NCBI GenBank assembly: GCA_900762325.1
Contig: CAAFGG010000040.1
Span: 1 to 64,000, forward strand
Length of the DNA: 64,000 bases
Reading direction: 5' to 3'
Origin: an uncultured Collinsella sp.
GTDB taxonomy: Bacteria; Actinomycetota; Coriobacteriia; Coriobacteriales; Coriobacteriaceae
The notes below the pieces were generated by a model. The model had not been told where the DNA came from and searched no databases. It worked only from the letters and a program-made list of their open reading frames with translations. The position numbers and the translations under genes are program-made. Shown one piece after another: positions 10,014 through 19,051 of this stretch. Every line of letters starts with the position of its first letter. The first letter of the stretch is position 1.

Positions 10014-10710
10014 TGCCGCTAAGCCACGCATCCTCCTGGTCGAAGATGACCTGACCGTTCAAAACCTCGTTTCGACCGCGCTTGACCTCCACGGCTATGC
10101 CGTGAGCAAGGTTTGCGACGGCCAGGCCGCCATCATGGATGCGGTGTCGCACGGCCCCAGCCTCATCATGCTCGACCTCGGCCTTCCCGACATTGACGGT
10201 ATCGAGGTCATCACGAAGATCCGAAGCTGGTCGGCAGTCCCCATTATCGTCATTTCGGCGCGCACCGAAGATTCCGACAAGATTGCAGCACTTGACGCAG
10301 GGGCAGACGACTACCTCACCAAGCCCTTTTCTGTGGATGAGTTGCTCGCGCGCGTCCGTGCGAATTTGAGGCGCTCCTCGATGGCGTCGAGCGAGTCGAC
10401 AGAAGCGAGCGCGTTCGACAACGGTCCGTTGCATATCGACTACGCCGCGGGATACGCGACGAAAGACGGACGCGAGCTCTCGCTCACCCCAACCGAGTAC
10501 AAATTGCTCGTCCTTCTGGCGAAAAACGTCGACAAGGTGCTCACCCACACCTTCATCACCCGCGAGATATGGGGCACGAGCTGGGACAGCGATCTGGCGA
10601 GCCTGCGCGTGTTCATGCGCACCCTGCGCAAGAAGATCGAGGCAGACCCCTCTCACCCCAAGATGATTCAGACGCACATGGGTGTCGGGTACCGCATGCA
10701 GCGTCTCTAG
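10006..10710 (+). CDS. kdpE: KdpE, OmpR-family response regulator
   Basis: A 234-residue transcription factor partnered with KdpD. The receiver domain has the acidic pair in LVEDD, the phospho-acceptor in MLDLGLPDIDG (about Asp55) and the lysine in YLTKPF; a winged-helix domain follows (LTPTEYKLL, GVGYRMQRL). The ATG lies inside the last codons of kdpD (ATGA-type overlap), so the two are translationally coupled. It ends 8 nt before hairpin repeat copy 2. Expected target: the divergent kdpFABC promoter. Confidence 0.95.
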   Translation: MNNAAKPRILLVEDDLTVQNLVSTALDLHGYAVSKVCDGQAAIMDAVSHGPSLIMLDLGLPDIDGIEVITKIRSWSAVPIIVISARTEDSDKIAALDAGADDYLTKPFSVDELLARVRANLRRSSMASSESTEASAFDNGPLHIDYAAGYATKDGRELSLTPTEYKLLVLLAKNVDKVLTHTFITREIWGTSWDSDLASLRVFMRTLRKKIEADPSHPKMIQTHMGVGYRMQRL

Positions 10711-10717
10711 CCCACCC

Positions 10718-10807
10718 CACAAAAAAGTTGCGGTGGAATACGGATTAGATAAGGCCTTTGACAGCCAAAACAGTCCGTATTTCACCGCAACTGATGGGTG
10801 GGATGGG
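10718..10807. repeat. 90-bp hairpin repeat, copy 2 (right end of kdp locus)
   Basis: Second copy of the 2308-2397 repeat, same orientation, with a 19-bp stem (10726-10744 with 10774-10792, one G-T pair). It separates the convergent kdpE and GltD-like genes and probably acts as a terminator for kdpE, since the wobble pair forms in rightward RNA. Short outer arms (ccacccc/ggtggga) could extend the stem. Confidence 0.85.
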
Positions 10808-12025
10808 TTAGAGGCCCAGATAGCTGGTCATGCCTTCGACGGCGAGCTTGGCACCGGCCACGGCATGGACCACGGTGAGCGGGCCGTTGACCACGTCGCC
10901 GGCGGCAAAGACGCCCGGCACGGTGGTCATGCCGTGCTCATCGACCGAAAGCAGACCGCGATGGTCGGTCTCCAGACCGCCCGTCGTAAGCACCAGTTTG
11001 TCCTTGGGCACCTGCGAGGCCGCAATCACAACCGTGTCGGCGGGCACATGGTCAAGTTCTTCCTCGTAGCCCACCACGTTGTCGTCCTCGTCAAAGATAG
11101 CCGTCTCGAACACCGGACCGTTATCGTCGATGGCGCAAATCGCCTTGCCGCGCACGATCTCGGCACCGTCAAGCTCGGTCAGCTCCACCTCGTCATCGAT
11201 GGCCGAGATATGGCGCGATCGGGCATACACGGTAACCTTGCGAGCGCCTGAGCGCAGGGCCGTACGGGCAACATCCATGGCCACGTTGCCGGCGCCGATA
11301 ACCGCCACGTTCTGACCGATCGCCACGCTCGTGGGATCGACCAGGTAATCGATACCAAACAGTACGTTGCCACGCGACTCGCCGGGAATACCCAGCTTGC
11401 GGGCGCGCCAGGTACCGGTACCGACAAAGACCGCATCGTAGCCGTCGCGCAGCAGGTCGTCGATATGCAGCGCGCCACCGATGGTGGTCGAGGGACGGAC
11501 GCGCACGCCAAGCGAGCACATCACGTGACGGTACTTTTGCACGAGAGCACGGGGCAGGCGAAACTCGGGGATGCCGTACTCCAGCACGCCGCCGATCTCG
11601 GGGCGCTGTTCAAACACCGTGACGGCACAGCCCAGCTGGGCCATCTTAATGGCCACGGTAATGCCGGCAGGACCGGAACCGACCACGGCAACCTGCTTGC
11701 CGCACGACGGCGCGGGCTTCCACTCCTTGCGGTCCAAATATGCAGTCGAGATATAGTTCTCGATACTCGAAAAATGCACCGGTGCGCCCTTGCGGCCCTG
11801 AATGCATGCGCCCTCGCACTGGCCCGAATGGTTACAGACCATGGAGCAGACCGCACTCATGGGATTGTTCTGGAACAGCAGCTCACCCGCCTCTTCCAGA
11901 CGGCGCTGCTTGAACAGATCGATGATCTGCGGAATAGGCGTCTGCACCGGGCAGCCTTTAAGCTGGCAGAACGCCCTTTTGCAACCTAGGCAACGATTCG
12001 CCTCTTCGACAATGTGGATAGCCAC
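10808..12025 (-). CDS. GltD/NfnB-like NAD(P)-dependent FAD oxidoreductase
   Basis: A 405-residue flavoprotein like the glutamate-synthase small subunit, NfnB or SudA, which passes electrons from NAD(P)H through FAD and 4Fe-4S centres. N-terminal cysteines (CLGCKRAFCQLKGCPV and CSMVCNHSGQCEGAC) are cluster ligands; VVGSGPAG binds FAD and VIGAGNVAMD binds NAD(P). A GTG start at 12025 is chosen because AAGGGGAG lies 6 nt upstream; an ATG nine codons earlier has no ribosome site. No GltB, NfnA or other partner subunit is nearby, so the electron acceptor is unknown. It lies 103 nt behind the TIM-barrel gene and might be read with it. Confidence 0.85.
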   Translation of the reverse strand: MAIHIVEEANRCLGCKRAFCQLKGCPVQTPIPQIIDLFKQRRLEEAGELLFQNNPMSAVCSMVCNHSGQCEGACIQGRKGAPVHFSSIENYISTAYLDRKEWKPAPSCGKQVAVVGSGPAGITVAIKMAQLGCAVTVFEQRPEIGGVLEYGIPEFRLPRALVQKYRHVMCSLGVRVRPSTTIGGALHIDDLLRDGYDAVFVGTGTWRARKLGIPGESRGNVLFGIDYLVDPTSVAIGQNVAVIGAGNVAMDVARTALRSGARKVTVYARSRHISAIDDEVELTELDGAEIVRGKAICAIDDNGPVFETAIFDEDDNVVGYEEELDHVPADTVVIAASQVPKDKLVLTTGGLETDHRGLLSVDEHGMTTVPGVFAAGDVVNGPLTVVHAVAGAKLAVEGMTSYLGL

Positions 12026-12128
12026 GCAACTCCCCTTTTTGATGTAATCCAATGAGGCGACGATAAAAACCCTTCACCGCCGCCCCCAGTCAAGCAAACT
12101 CAATATGCCGCCACGGCAAAAGCCAGTG

Positions 12129-13034
12129 CTATATCTCGCGATGCGGAGCCCCGCAGCGAGTGGACATGCGCTCGAGTGTCGCCAGGCAGCTAGCCGCCGT
12201 CGCCGGCACGCTGTTCTCGACCACGCAAGGAATCCCCGAACAGGCAGCAGCCGCCCAGGCCACCACGGGCCCAAAGTCATAGCGGCCCGTCTCGCCCACG
12301 CCGTGGCACACCAGGCGAGAACCCGTACCGTCGCACCAGCCGGCTTCGTCCTCGTTGTCGACGACCTCAAAATCCTTGGCGTGCAGCACGCGGATCTTAC
12401 TGCCGCATAAGTAGAGCACGCGTGCTGTGATTTCCTGCGCTTCGTCAACGACGCTGGGGTGCAGCAGCGATACCGGGTCATAGATCACGCCGAGCGACGG
12501 GCTCGAGACGCGCTCCAGCACCTCGCGGCAGCGATCCGGCGTGTTGACCGTCTCGTTCCAGCCAGGCTCGATCAGTATTTGCCCACCCACGGCCTCGGCG
12601 CACTCGCAGACGCGCGCGAGTCCATCCATAAACGCATCGAGTGCCTCGTCGGTCATACGGTCGTCAGCAACGCGGTTCTGCGCATTGGGACGACCGGTCT
12701 CGGTGCCAACCGGACAGCCGCCGAGCATCTGAGCAAAGTTCAAGCACGCCTCGTACTCGGCAAAGTTATCCGTGAGCTGTTGTCGATCGGGCGTCGCCAG
12801 ATTCTTATAACAGCCGAGCACGGCGACCGAAACGCCCGCCTCATCGAGCACCGCACGCAAATGGTCGGCGAGCTCGCGGGTCAGACCGCATCGATCGATT
12901 CCCATTGATGCGTAGAGCACCTTGCTCGGCAGCTGAATGCACGAAAAGCCCAGCTCTCCTGCCATGCGAATGCGTTCCTCGACGGTCCCCTGCGGAAGGT
13001 CGTGTAAACGCACGCCCGGAGTAATGGCCCCCAC
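12129..13034 (-). CDS. Sugar phosphate isomerase/epimerase-like TIM-barrel protein
   Basis: A protein of about 301 residues of the AP-endonuclease-2-like TIM-barrel family (xylose isomerase, IolE, hydroxypyruvate isomerase relatives), with metal-binding motifs such as ILIEPGWNETVNT, GVIYDPVSLLHP and VLHAKDFE near expected positions. It starts one base after the GH105 stop, with AAGGGG about 10 nt upstream of a GTG at 13034; a GTG at 13043 and an ATG at 13058 are alternatives. The tight coupling to GH105 suggests it converts a sugar released from pectin or rhamnogalacturonan. The exact reaction is not evident. Confidence 0.75.
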   Translation of the reverse strand: MGAITPGVRLHDLPQGTVEERIRMAGELGFSCIQLPSKVLYASMGIDRCGLTRELADHLRAVLDEAGVSVAVLGCYKNLATPDRQQLTDNFAEYEACLNFAQMLGGCPVGTETGRPNAQNRVADDRMTDEALDAFMDGLARVCECAEAVGGQILIEPGWNETVNTPDRCREVLERVSSPSLGVIYDPVSLLHPSVVDEAQEITARVLYLCGSKIRVLHAKDFEVVDNEDEAGWCDGTGSRLVCHGVGETGRYDFGPVVAWAAAACSGIPCVVENSVPATAASCLATLERMSTRCGAPHREI

Positions 13035-13035
13035 G

Positions 13036-14274
13036 CTATTCACGCCCCTTATGAGCATTGATGCCCGGGGTGTAGCCGCCAAACGGGTCATCGATGGAGC
13101 ACACGCCCGAAGGGGCGAGCGGATCGCGCTTACCGGCAAGCTTGTCATGATGCATGGTCTCGATATAGGCGAGCACCAGCGGCGCCACGCCCTTCGCGTC
13201 GTTTTTGACGACGGGCTCGCTCATGTAGTAGCCAAACGTGCCCTCGCGGTGCGCGGTGTTGCCAAGACCCGCCACCAGGCAGATATTGTCAAGCGCCAAC
13301 TGCCCGTCGCGCTCGGACAGGCACGTATCGCAGATGCCATCAAAAGCGCGACGGCCGTACTGGTAGTAGCGCTCGCCCAGCACGCCCAGGCGCACGCCCT
13401 TCATGATGGCGTTGGCAAAGATGGCGCTGCCCGACTCCTCCAGATAGTTGGGGGCGATATTGGGCAGGTTGATGACCTGGTGCCACATGCCGGTCTTCTC
13501 GTCCTGATACGGCAGCATGGCGTCGATCAGGTCGTGGAACATCTTGCGAATCTCGTCCTTCTCGGCCGACATCGAAGGCGGCATGAGCTCCCAGGTATCG
13601 ATGAGCGCCATGGCAAACCAGCCCTCGGCGCGCAGCCAGAAGTTGGCCGAAAGACCGGTGACCGGGTCGCACCAGAACTGCTTGCGGCTCGCGTCGTAAG
13701 CGTGATAGTACAGACCGTTGAGGGGGTTGCGCATCAGGTCATGCACGACCTGGAACATATGGAAGCTGTCCGAACAGGCGCGACGGTTGTGGAAGCTCAG
13801 CTCGTATTGCATGTAGAACGGCTGGGCCATATACATGCCGTCGAGCCAGATCTGGTTGGGATAGACGGCCTTGTGCCAAAACACACCCTCTTTGGTACGC
13901 GGCTGGATTTCGAGCTGACGATAGATGGTATCCATGGCGGCACGGTACTTGGGCTTGCCCACCAGGTCATAGAGTTTGTAGAGGGTTTTGCCCGCGTTGA
14001 CGTTGTCGAGGTTGTACTCCTGGGGATCGTAATGCTTGATGGTGCCGTCATCCTGGACAAAGAAGTCGATATAGTCGTCGGCGAAGGTCAGGTAACGCTG
14101 CTCGCCGGTGATCTCGTACAGCTCGATGAGTGCCTTGATCATGCAGCCGTCAATGTAATTCCAGGTGTTCTCCTTGCCGGCGCGAAGCTTTTCGATATTC
14201 CAGGCCGGCGCCTGAGGCGTAGAGGTCTCGATCAACTGCTCGATATAACGGTCCAGAATCTGATTGCAACCCAT
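13036..14274 (-). CDS. GH105-type unsaturated rhamnogalacturonyl hydrolase
   Basis: A 412-residue (alpha/alpha)6-barrel glycosidase of the GH88/GH105 type (YteR/YesR relatives), which removes the unsaturated uronic acid left at the end of oligosaccharides by pectin or rhamnogalacturonan lyases. The motif IWLDGMYMAQPF contains Asp145, matching the catalytic acid of YteR (Asp143). RAEGWFAMAL and YLEESGSAIFA are also family-typical. There is no signal peptide, so it acts in the cytoplasm. It is the first gene of its transcript, with two LacI-type operators (14301-14314, 14342-14355) in front of it. Confidence 0.88.
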   Translation of the reverse strand: MGCNQILDRYIEQLIETSTPQAPAWNIEKLRAGKENTWNYIDGCMIKALIELYEITGEQRYLTFADDYIDFFVQDDGTIKHYDPQEYNLDNVNAGKTLYKLYDLVGKPKYRAAMDTIYRQLEIQPRTKEGVFWHKAVYPNQIWLDGMYMAQPFYMQYELSFHNRRACSDSFHMFQVVHDLMRNPLNGLYYHAYDASRKQFWCDPVTGLSANFWLRAEGWFAMALIDTWELMPPSMSAEKDEIRKMFHDLIDAMLPYQDEKTGMWHQVINLPNIAPNYLEESGSAIFANAIMKGVRLGVLGERYYQYGRRAFDGICDTCLSERDGQLALDNICLVAGLGNTAHREGTFGYYMSEPVVKNDAKGVAPLVLAYIETMHHDKLAGKRDPLAPSGVCSIDDPFGGYTPGINAHKGRE

Positions 14275-14300
14275 TGCTGTCCCCTCTGACGTTATTGATG

Positions 14301-14368
14301 GGTGAACGTTTCCCCTAGTGTAACGCGAACGGGGATTATAGGGTGAACGTTAACCCTATAATCCCCGT
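14301..14368 (-). promoter_or_regulatory. Paired LacI-type operators before GH105, inside a 40-bp palindrome
   Basis: Two copies of the GGTGAACGTT half-palindrome at 14301-14314 (ggtgaacgtttccc) and 14342-14355 (ggtgaacgttaacc), 41 bp apart. The second is the centre of a near-perfect palindrome from 14329 to 14368 (arms of 20 bp, one mismatched pair) that also contains TATAAT on both strands. A possible minus-strand -35 (TTCACC, 14342-14347) overlaps the operator. Because SGNH ends at 14382, the palindrome may also act as its terminator. Confidence 0.75.
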
Positions 14369-14381
14369 GAACGGCAAACTT

Positions 14382-15050
14382 TTAACGGCAAACGGCGGTG
14401 AGGCCCGCAGCGATGCGATGCGCCAGGCGCTCATAGCCGGCAGGGCTGTAATGCAGACCGTCCGGCATGTAGAGCTCGCGGTGCTCCGGCAAAAACGGGC
14501 TGATGCCGCTTTGCGCATAGAGGTCGATCACCGGCACCGAGTAGCGATCGCAGACCTCCAGCATCGCCTGCACATAGGCGTCTTGCGTCAGGCCCAGATG
14601 GTTGGCCTCGTTGCTTGCCGGAATATCCTTCTCGTGTTTGCCGCTCGTCTTGCACGGCGTCATAAACACCAGCTTTGCCTGAGGCGAGCGCGCCGTGATG
14701 GTGCGGATCAGGTAGTCGAGCGCACCGTAGAACTCGTGCACGTCCGTGCTGCCCAGCTCTCCCAGCGGCACGTTACGGCTAAAGTCGTTAACGCCGCCAA
14801 AGACGATGCAGATATCTGCCGTGTGATCGATGCCGTCCAAGCGCTCGACAAACGAATCGCTACGGTCGGCCTTGACGGCAATACGCGAACCCTTAATACC
14901 AAAGTTCTCGATCGTAGCGCCGCCCAGCAGCGCACCCAGGTGCGAAGTCCAGGAGATATCGTTGCCTCCCCCGCCGCATCCGTTATCGCCCCAGGTGGTC
15001 GAATCGCCAAAGCAGCAGATGGTCGATTCGCTCAAGTTTTTCGTTTCCAT
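14382..15050 (-). CDS. SGNH/GDSL esterase, candidate pectin or rhamnogalacturonan acetylesterase
   Basis: A 222-residue serine esterase of the SGNH family. Block I is CFGDSTTWGDN (nucleophilic Ser in GDS), block III is FGGVND and block V is DGLH, so the catalytic set is complete. There is no signal peptide. GGAGAAG precedes the ATG at 15050. It lies 68 nt downstream of the pectin methylesterase fusion and next to GH105, which suggests removal of acetyl groups from pectic oligosaccharides; that substrate is inferred from context only. Confidence 0.82.
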   Translation of the reverse strand: METKNLSESTICCFGDSTTWGDNGCGGGGNDISWTSHLGALLGGATIENFGIKGSRIAVKADRSDSFVERLDGIDHTADICIVFGGVNDFSRNVPLGELGSTDVHEFYGALDYLIRTITARSPQAKLVFMTPCKTSGKHEKDIPASNEANHLGLTQDAYVQAMLEVCDRYSVPVIDLYAQSGISPFLPEHRELYMPDGLHYSPAGYERLAHRIAAGLTAVCR

Positions 15051-15118
15051 ATTCTTCTCCTCACCCGCACACCGGCGGTCATACAGGTACGTACCGTTCA
15101 TTCGCAACATCCGAGGGG

Positions 15119-17284
15119 CTATGCGTGGGCGCATTCCGCAACTTGCGAATCGAGCCATTCGATATCCTCGGCAAGATGTGCCACGCCCAGGTGGTGTCCA
15201 CCCGGGCAGACCTCGTGCAGAAGGTTTTCGTCCTTGCCCAGCAGCGCGTAGGCGTCGCGAACGATATCGAGCTGCTCGTCTACGTTCGCAAGCCCGCGGG
15301 CGCCGTTGAGATGGTCTTTCTCGCAGCTCTGAACCAAGAGCGGCCGTGGCGCGACAAGCGATGCAATGTCGCCCATGCCGAGCAGACGCCAGAGTCCAGG
15401 CGTGTAATTGCAGCTGCAATTGCCGTTGAGGTGCAGTAGCGAATCATCAACGCCGTACAGATAGCCCGAGACAAACGCCTTGCGCACGCGCGGGTCGAGC
15501 GCGGACAGGTACAACGTCATGTAACCGCCGCCCGAAAAACCAAAGCAGCCCAGGTCGTCCATGGCAATGTCACCGCGTGTCTCCAAGTAATCAATCAAGC
15601 GCATGTTGTCCCAGGCGTTGAGGCCCGCGACCGTAAGACCCAGCGGCTCGGCCATACGTGCTTGATTCAGACACGTACCGCGCAGGTAGCTGTTCTCGTC
15701 GTCGCCCTGACCCTTCCAGTCACGACGGTATCCCCAACCACGCGCATCGGGGCAGACGGTCACGTAACCCATGCGCGCCAAACGCAGACCGTAGTCGTAA
15801 TTGAACTTACGCACGGCATCGTCGACCGCCGGCACGCCCGCAACGCCGGCTATGCTTGCAGCACCCGCCCCCTGGTGACCATGCGGGCAGATATAGCAGC
15901 GCTTGAGTCCCCGCTCGTCAAGCTTGGGGCGGGACGGCTCCAACAGGTAAAACGGCATCCACACATCGTGCTCAACCTGCAACACCGCATGAGTACGCAC
16001 GATGCTGCCGGCAACCCGCACGCGATTGAGCTCACGAATCTCAATCGGGGCGCGGTCCATAAGCGAAAGACCCAAAATATCGTACAGACGAGTCCTGGTC
16101 GCAGCCTTCCATGCCTCAAAGTCTGTGGGAGTCTTGCCCGTAAATGCGGCCGAGCGCCCCTCGCGCTTCAGTCGGGCGCGCAGCGCAGGTTCGTCCTCGT
16201 AGTACGTCTCGATGTGCACGGTGCGGCCATTGGCAGATAGCCCGGCCGTCTCTACCGCATCACCGTCGCCGCCCTCGGGATCCCAACCATCCGTGCCGGC
16301 AAGCACTCGGTCACGCGCATAGCGTTCGGAATCCTGACCGGTCAGGCAATGCGCCCACGGCACCCAAGCGGCAGTATCACCCGCCGGGCCAAACAGGGCA
16401 CCGCCGGCATACAGGGTGCCGTCATGTGCCGCTGGCTTATTCCAATCCCACCAACCCTCGAGTGAAATATGGGAGCCCAGCCAGCATTCGAGCAAAACGG
16501 TCTGGGCCCACTCGCGCCATGGACGACCCAGATAGACCGATCCGGGGGCAATGCCCTCATCGGCTGTAAACGAACAGCCATGAAACACAAATCCGTACGG
16601 CTCGCCCTGAGGCGTGGAGGCTGCCGTTACATACCCGTTGACATCCATATCGCGGTTGAGCGAGCGAATCTCACACCCCTCAAAGTAGGCACGCGCGCCG
16701 CCAAAGATAAAGTCGACGTCGCCCTCGATCCGGCAACGTCGAAAATACTGCCGCCCCACGCGGCGCGGGGCGAACTGCTTGGGGCCTATAAAGCCGCCCG
16801 GCTTGGCCTCGCGCGGCGGCAGCGGCCCCAAAAAGAGCGTGTCCTGGTGTCCCTTAATGCAGCAGGCATCGACAACCAGGCGGTCACCATCGGCATACAG
16901 GGCAATCGCCTGGCCGACCTCGCGCCCATCACCGGCGTTGTTTTCGATTGTTAGACCCGCAAGCGTCACGTCGTCGGCATCGACCAGCACCGTGTACGTA
17001 CGGAAGGTGCCGAGTCTTCCATCCTGGCCGCTACCATCTTCCGAAGGCATCTTGGCACCCAGGCCTCCCACGATACGCACGCTGTCGGCCGTCTCGCCCT
17101 CGAGCGTCACATGCGGACGACGAATTTCGACCCGTTCGCGGTACTCACCCGGCGCCACCAGCACGCGCACCGGCACGGTCGCATCGGGCACACACCGCTC
17201 CGCCGCCTCGAGCGCCGCCGAAATGCTGCGATACGCGCCTTCGCGTTCGAGCGATACCTCAAAGAGCTGTTCTTTACCACTCAT
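15119..17284 (-). CDS. Fused CE8 pectin methylesterase and alpha/beta-hydrolase esterase
   Basis: A 721-residue two-domain enzyme. Residues about 1-330 are a pectin methylesterase beta-helix (CE8) with KGHQDTLF (145-151, Asp148), DFIFGGA (191-197, Asp191 nucleophile) and LGRPW (Arg254). Residues about 390-721 are an alpha/beta hydrolase resembling acetyl-xylan esterase or dienelactone hydrolase, with nucleophile Ser584 in GFSGGG, a candidate Asp657 and His697/698 in PGGHHLG. Both active sites look intact. There is no signal peptide, unlike most CE8 enzymes. It sits between GH28 and the SGNH esterase. Expected role: stripping methyl and acyl esters from imported galacturonides. The junction near 330-390 is not a clear linker repeat. 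Confidence 0.9.
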   Translation of the reverse strand: MSGKEQLFEVSLEREGAYRSISAALEAAERCVPDATVPVRVLVAPGEYRERVEIRRPHVTLEGETADSVRIVGGLGAKMPSEDGSGQDGRLGTFRTYTVLVDADDVTLAGLTIENNAGDGREVGQAIALYADGDRLVVDACCIKGHQDTLFLGPLPPREAKPGGFIGPKQFAPRRVGRQYFRRCRIEGDVDFIFGGARAYFEGCEIRSLNRDMDVNGYVTAASTPQGEPYGFVFHGCSFTADEGIAPGSVYLGRPWREWAQTVLLECWLGSHISLEGWWDWNKPAAHDGTLYAGGALFGPAGDTAAWVPWAHCLTGQDSERYARDRVLAGTDGWDPEGGDGDAVETAGLSANGRTVHIETYYEDEPALRARLKREGRSAAFTGKTPTDFEAWKAATRTRLYDILGLSLMDRAPIEIRELNRVRVAGSIVRTHAVLQVEHDVWMPFYLLEPSRPKLDERGLKRCYICPHGHQGAGAASIAGVAGVPAVDDAVRKFNYDYGLRLARMGYVTVCPDARGWGYRRDWKGQGDDENSYLRGTCLNQARMAEPLGLTVAGLNAWDNMRLIDYLETRGDIAMDDLGCFGFSGGGYMTLYLSALDPRVRKAFVSGYLYGVDDSLLHLNGNCSCNYTPGLWRLLGMGDIASLVAPRPLLVQSCEKDHLNGARGLANVDEQLDIVRDAYALLGKDENLLHEVCPGGHHLGVAHLAEDIEWLDSQVAECAHA

Positions 17285-17342
17285 CTGTCATTACGCTTTC
17301 TGTCACAGAACACCCACCATGCAATACCGGCACCTATAGATT

Positions 17343-17378
17343 GCGTGCGACAGCCGGGCAGACCCGACCGTCGCACGC
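17343..17378. repeat. Hairpin in the GH28-methylesterase spacer
   Basis: gcgtgcgac (17343-17351) is the exact complement of 17370-17378, with an 18-nt loop. There is no T-run after it on the minus strand, so it may slow decay or tune read-through rather than terminate. Confidence 0.5.
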
Positions 17379-17415
17379 CTCAACATGCCGTATTCACTTG
17401 TGCAGGAGCACTACC

Positions 17416-19011
17416 CTACGCGCGGATAACCTTGTCGACGTTTTGCAGCTGCAGCTCGTCGCCATCCTGACCCTCGATGCGCACGTTCTGCAGGTCGAGG
17501 ACTTTCACGTTCTGCGCGATGATGCCCTGGCGCACCATGGGTTCCACGCCGCAGGCCATGGCCGGCACAAAGGGCTCGGCATCGGCGGCAAAGGTCACAT
17601 GGACATCCTGGAACGTCAGGCGCGTCACCTTGCTCTCGGGAAGGCCCGTGATATAGGCCGCGGCCGCATGGCAGTTGGTGGCCTCGATATCGCAAAACGT
17701 CGTGGCGCCAAAGCCGGGCGTACGGTCGTCGACGGGCAGCGCCTCGCGAGACTGCACGTAGTCGGTCTTGCCGTCCCTGTCGCAGAAGTAGAACGAGTTG
17801 ACCACGAAGGGCGTGAGCACCTTATCCATGCGAATGTGCTCGAAGGTGATGCCCTCGTTGACGGCGTCCTTGCCGCGTCCGCGGCGTGTCTTGACGCGCA
17901 GGCCGCGGTCGGTGCGCTCAAAGAGGCACTTGCTCACGGTGAGGTCCTTGATGCCGCCGGCGGCCTCGGATCCCAGCACCACGGCGCCGTGGCCGTCGTG
18001 CATGTAGCAGTGCGAGATCAGCACGTCGTGCGTGGCGGGACGAAGCTCGGGCTCGATGCCCAGTTTGCCGCTCTTGATGGCGATGCAGTCGTCGCCCACC
18101 GAGAACTGACAGCCAAGGATGCGGACAAAACCGCAGCTCTCGGGATCGAAACCGTCGGTGTTGTGGGAGTTCTTGGGACCCTCGATGGACAGGCACAGGG
18201 CATCGACGTGCTCGCACAGAATGGGATGGATATTCCACGCCGGGCTGTTGCGCACGGTAAAGCCGGCAAGGCTCACGTTTTCGCACTCGGACAGGAAAAT
18301 CATGCGCGGGCGGGCGACCTCGCGGCCCTCCTCGGGACGGAAGATGTTCTTAAAGTCCTTGTTCCACCAGTTGTCCTCGGCAAAATCGGTCTGGCCGTCG
18401 ATGGCGCCGCGGCCATAGATGCACACGTCGTGCACGCTCAGGCCCGTAAAGGTCGAACAGTAGGTCGAAAAGCTCTCGCCTTCCCAGCGGCCCAGGGGCA
18501 GCATGTCGGTGCCAGCATACCCGGCGCCCTCATCGCCCGTGACCGTGCCCGGAATGTAGGCAAGCGCCGCGCGGTCGTGACGGGCCAGCAGCACCGCGCC
18601 CTCGGCAAGCTCGATGTTGATATTGCTCTTAAGGAAGAGGGACTTGATGCGGTAGTTGCCGGCGGGGATCAGCACGCGCCCGCCCTTGGGGCAGGCCATG
18701 ATGGCAGCCTGAATGTTGGTGGTGTCATCGTGCTCGGCATCGCCCTTGGCGCCGCAGTCGCGAACGTTGATGGTAAAGGGCTCCGCCGGCGTGGTGACGC
18801 CTACGCTCAACTCGCGCTCGCCGCAGACAAAGCGGATCAGGTTGCGCTTGCCGGGGGTCAGGCCATCGACATAGGTCTCGACCGTATTCGTGGTACCGGC
18901 GGGCTCATCGTTGACAAAGATCTCCCACGTATCGGCACAGGTAAAGTAGCCGCCATCGTCGAGCTCGATAACGGCCGCGCGGGCATTGCGCCAGATAACG
19001 TTCGTCTCCAT
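17416..19011 (-). CDS. GH28 polygalacturonase-family glycosidase, cytoplasmic
   Basis: A 531-residue right-handed beta-helix of GH28, which hydrolyses galacturonosyl linkages. Catalytic motifs are all visible: NTDGFD (Asn284-Asp286), VGDDCIAIKSG (Asp307/308), DGHGAVVLGSE (His341) and RGLRVK (Arg372, Lys374). An N-terminal fibronectin-like segment (about 1-75) precedes the helix. There is no signal peptide, so it probably acts as an exo-enzyme on imported oligogalacturonides. The ATG at 19011 follows GGGAG; an upstream TTG is weaker. It follows the symporter gene but with a terminator-like hairpin in between. Confidence 0.9.
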   Translation of the reverse strand: METNVIWRNARAAVIELDDGGYFTCADTWEIFVNDEPAGTTNTVETYVDGLTPGKRNLIRFVCGERELSVGVTTPAEPFTINVRDCGAKGDAEHDDTTNIQAAIMACPKGGRVLIPAGNYRIKSLFLKSNINIELAEGAVLLARHDRAALAYIPGTVTGDEGAGYAGTDMLPLGRWEGESFSTYCSTFTGLSVHDVCIYGRGAIDGQTDFAEDNWWNKDFKNIFRPEEGREVARPRMIFLSECENVSLAGFTVRNSPAWNIHPILCEHVDALCLSIEGPKNSHNTDGFDPESCGFVRILGCQFSVGDDCIAIKSGKLGIEPELRPATHDVLISHCYMHDGHGAVVLGSEAAGGIKDLTVSKCLFERTDRGLRVKTRRGRGKDAVNEGITFEHIRMDKVLTPFVVNSFYFCDRDGKTDYVQSREALPVDDRTPGFGATTFCDIEATNCHAAAAYITGLPESKVTRLTFQDVHVTFAADAEPFVPAMACGVEPMVRQGIIAQNVKVLDLQNVRIEGQDGDELQLQNVDKVIRA

Positions 19012-19051
19012 GGGTCTCTCCCTCAAATGTAATCAGAAGTTCATACTACTC

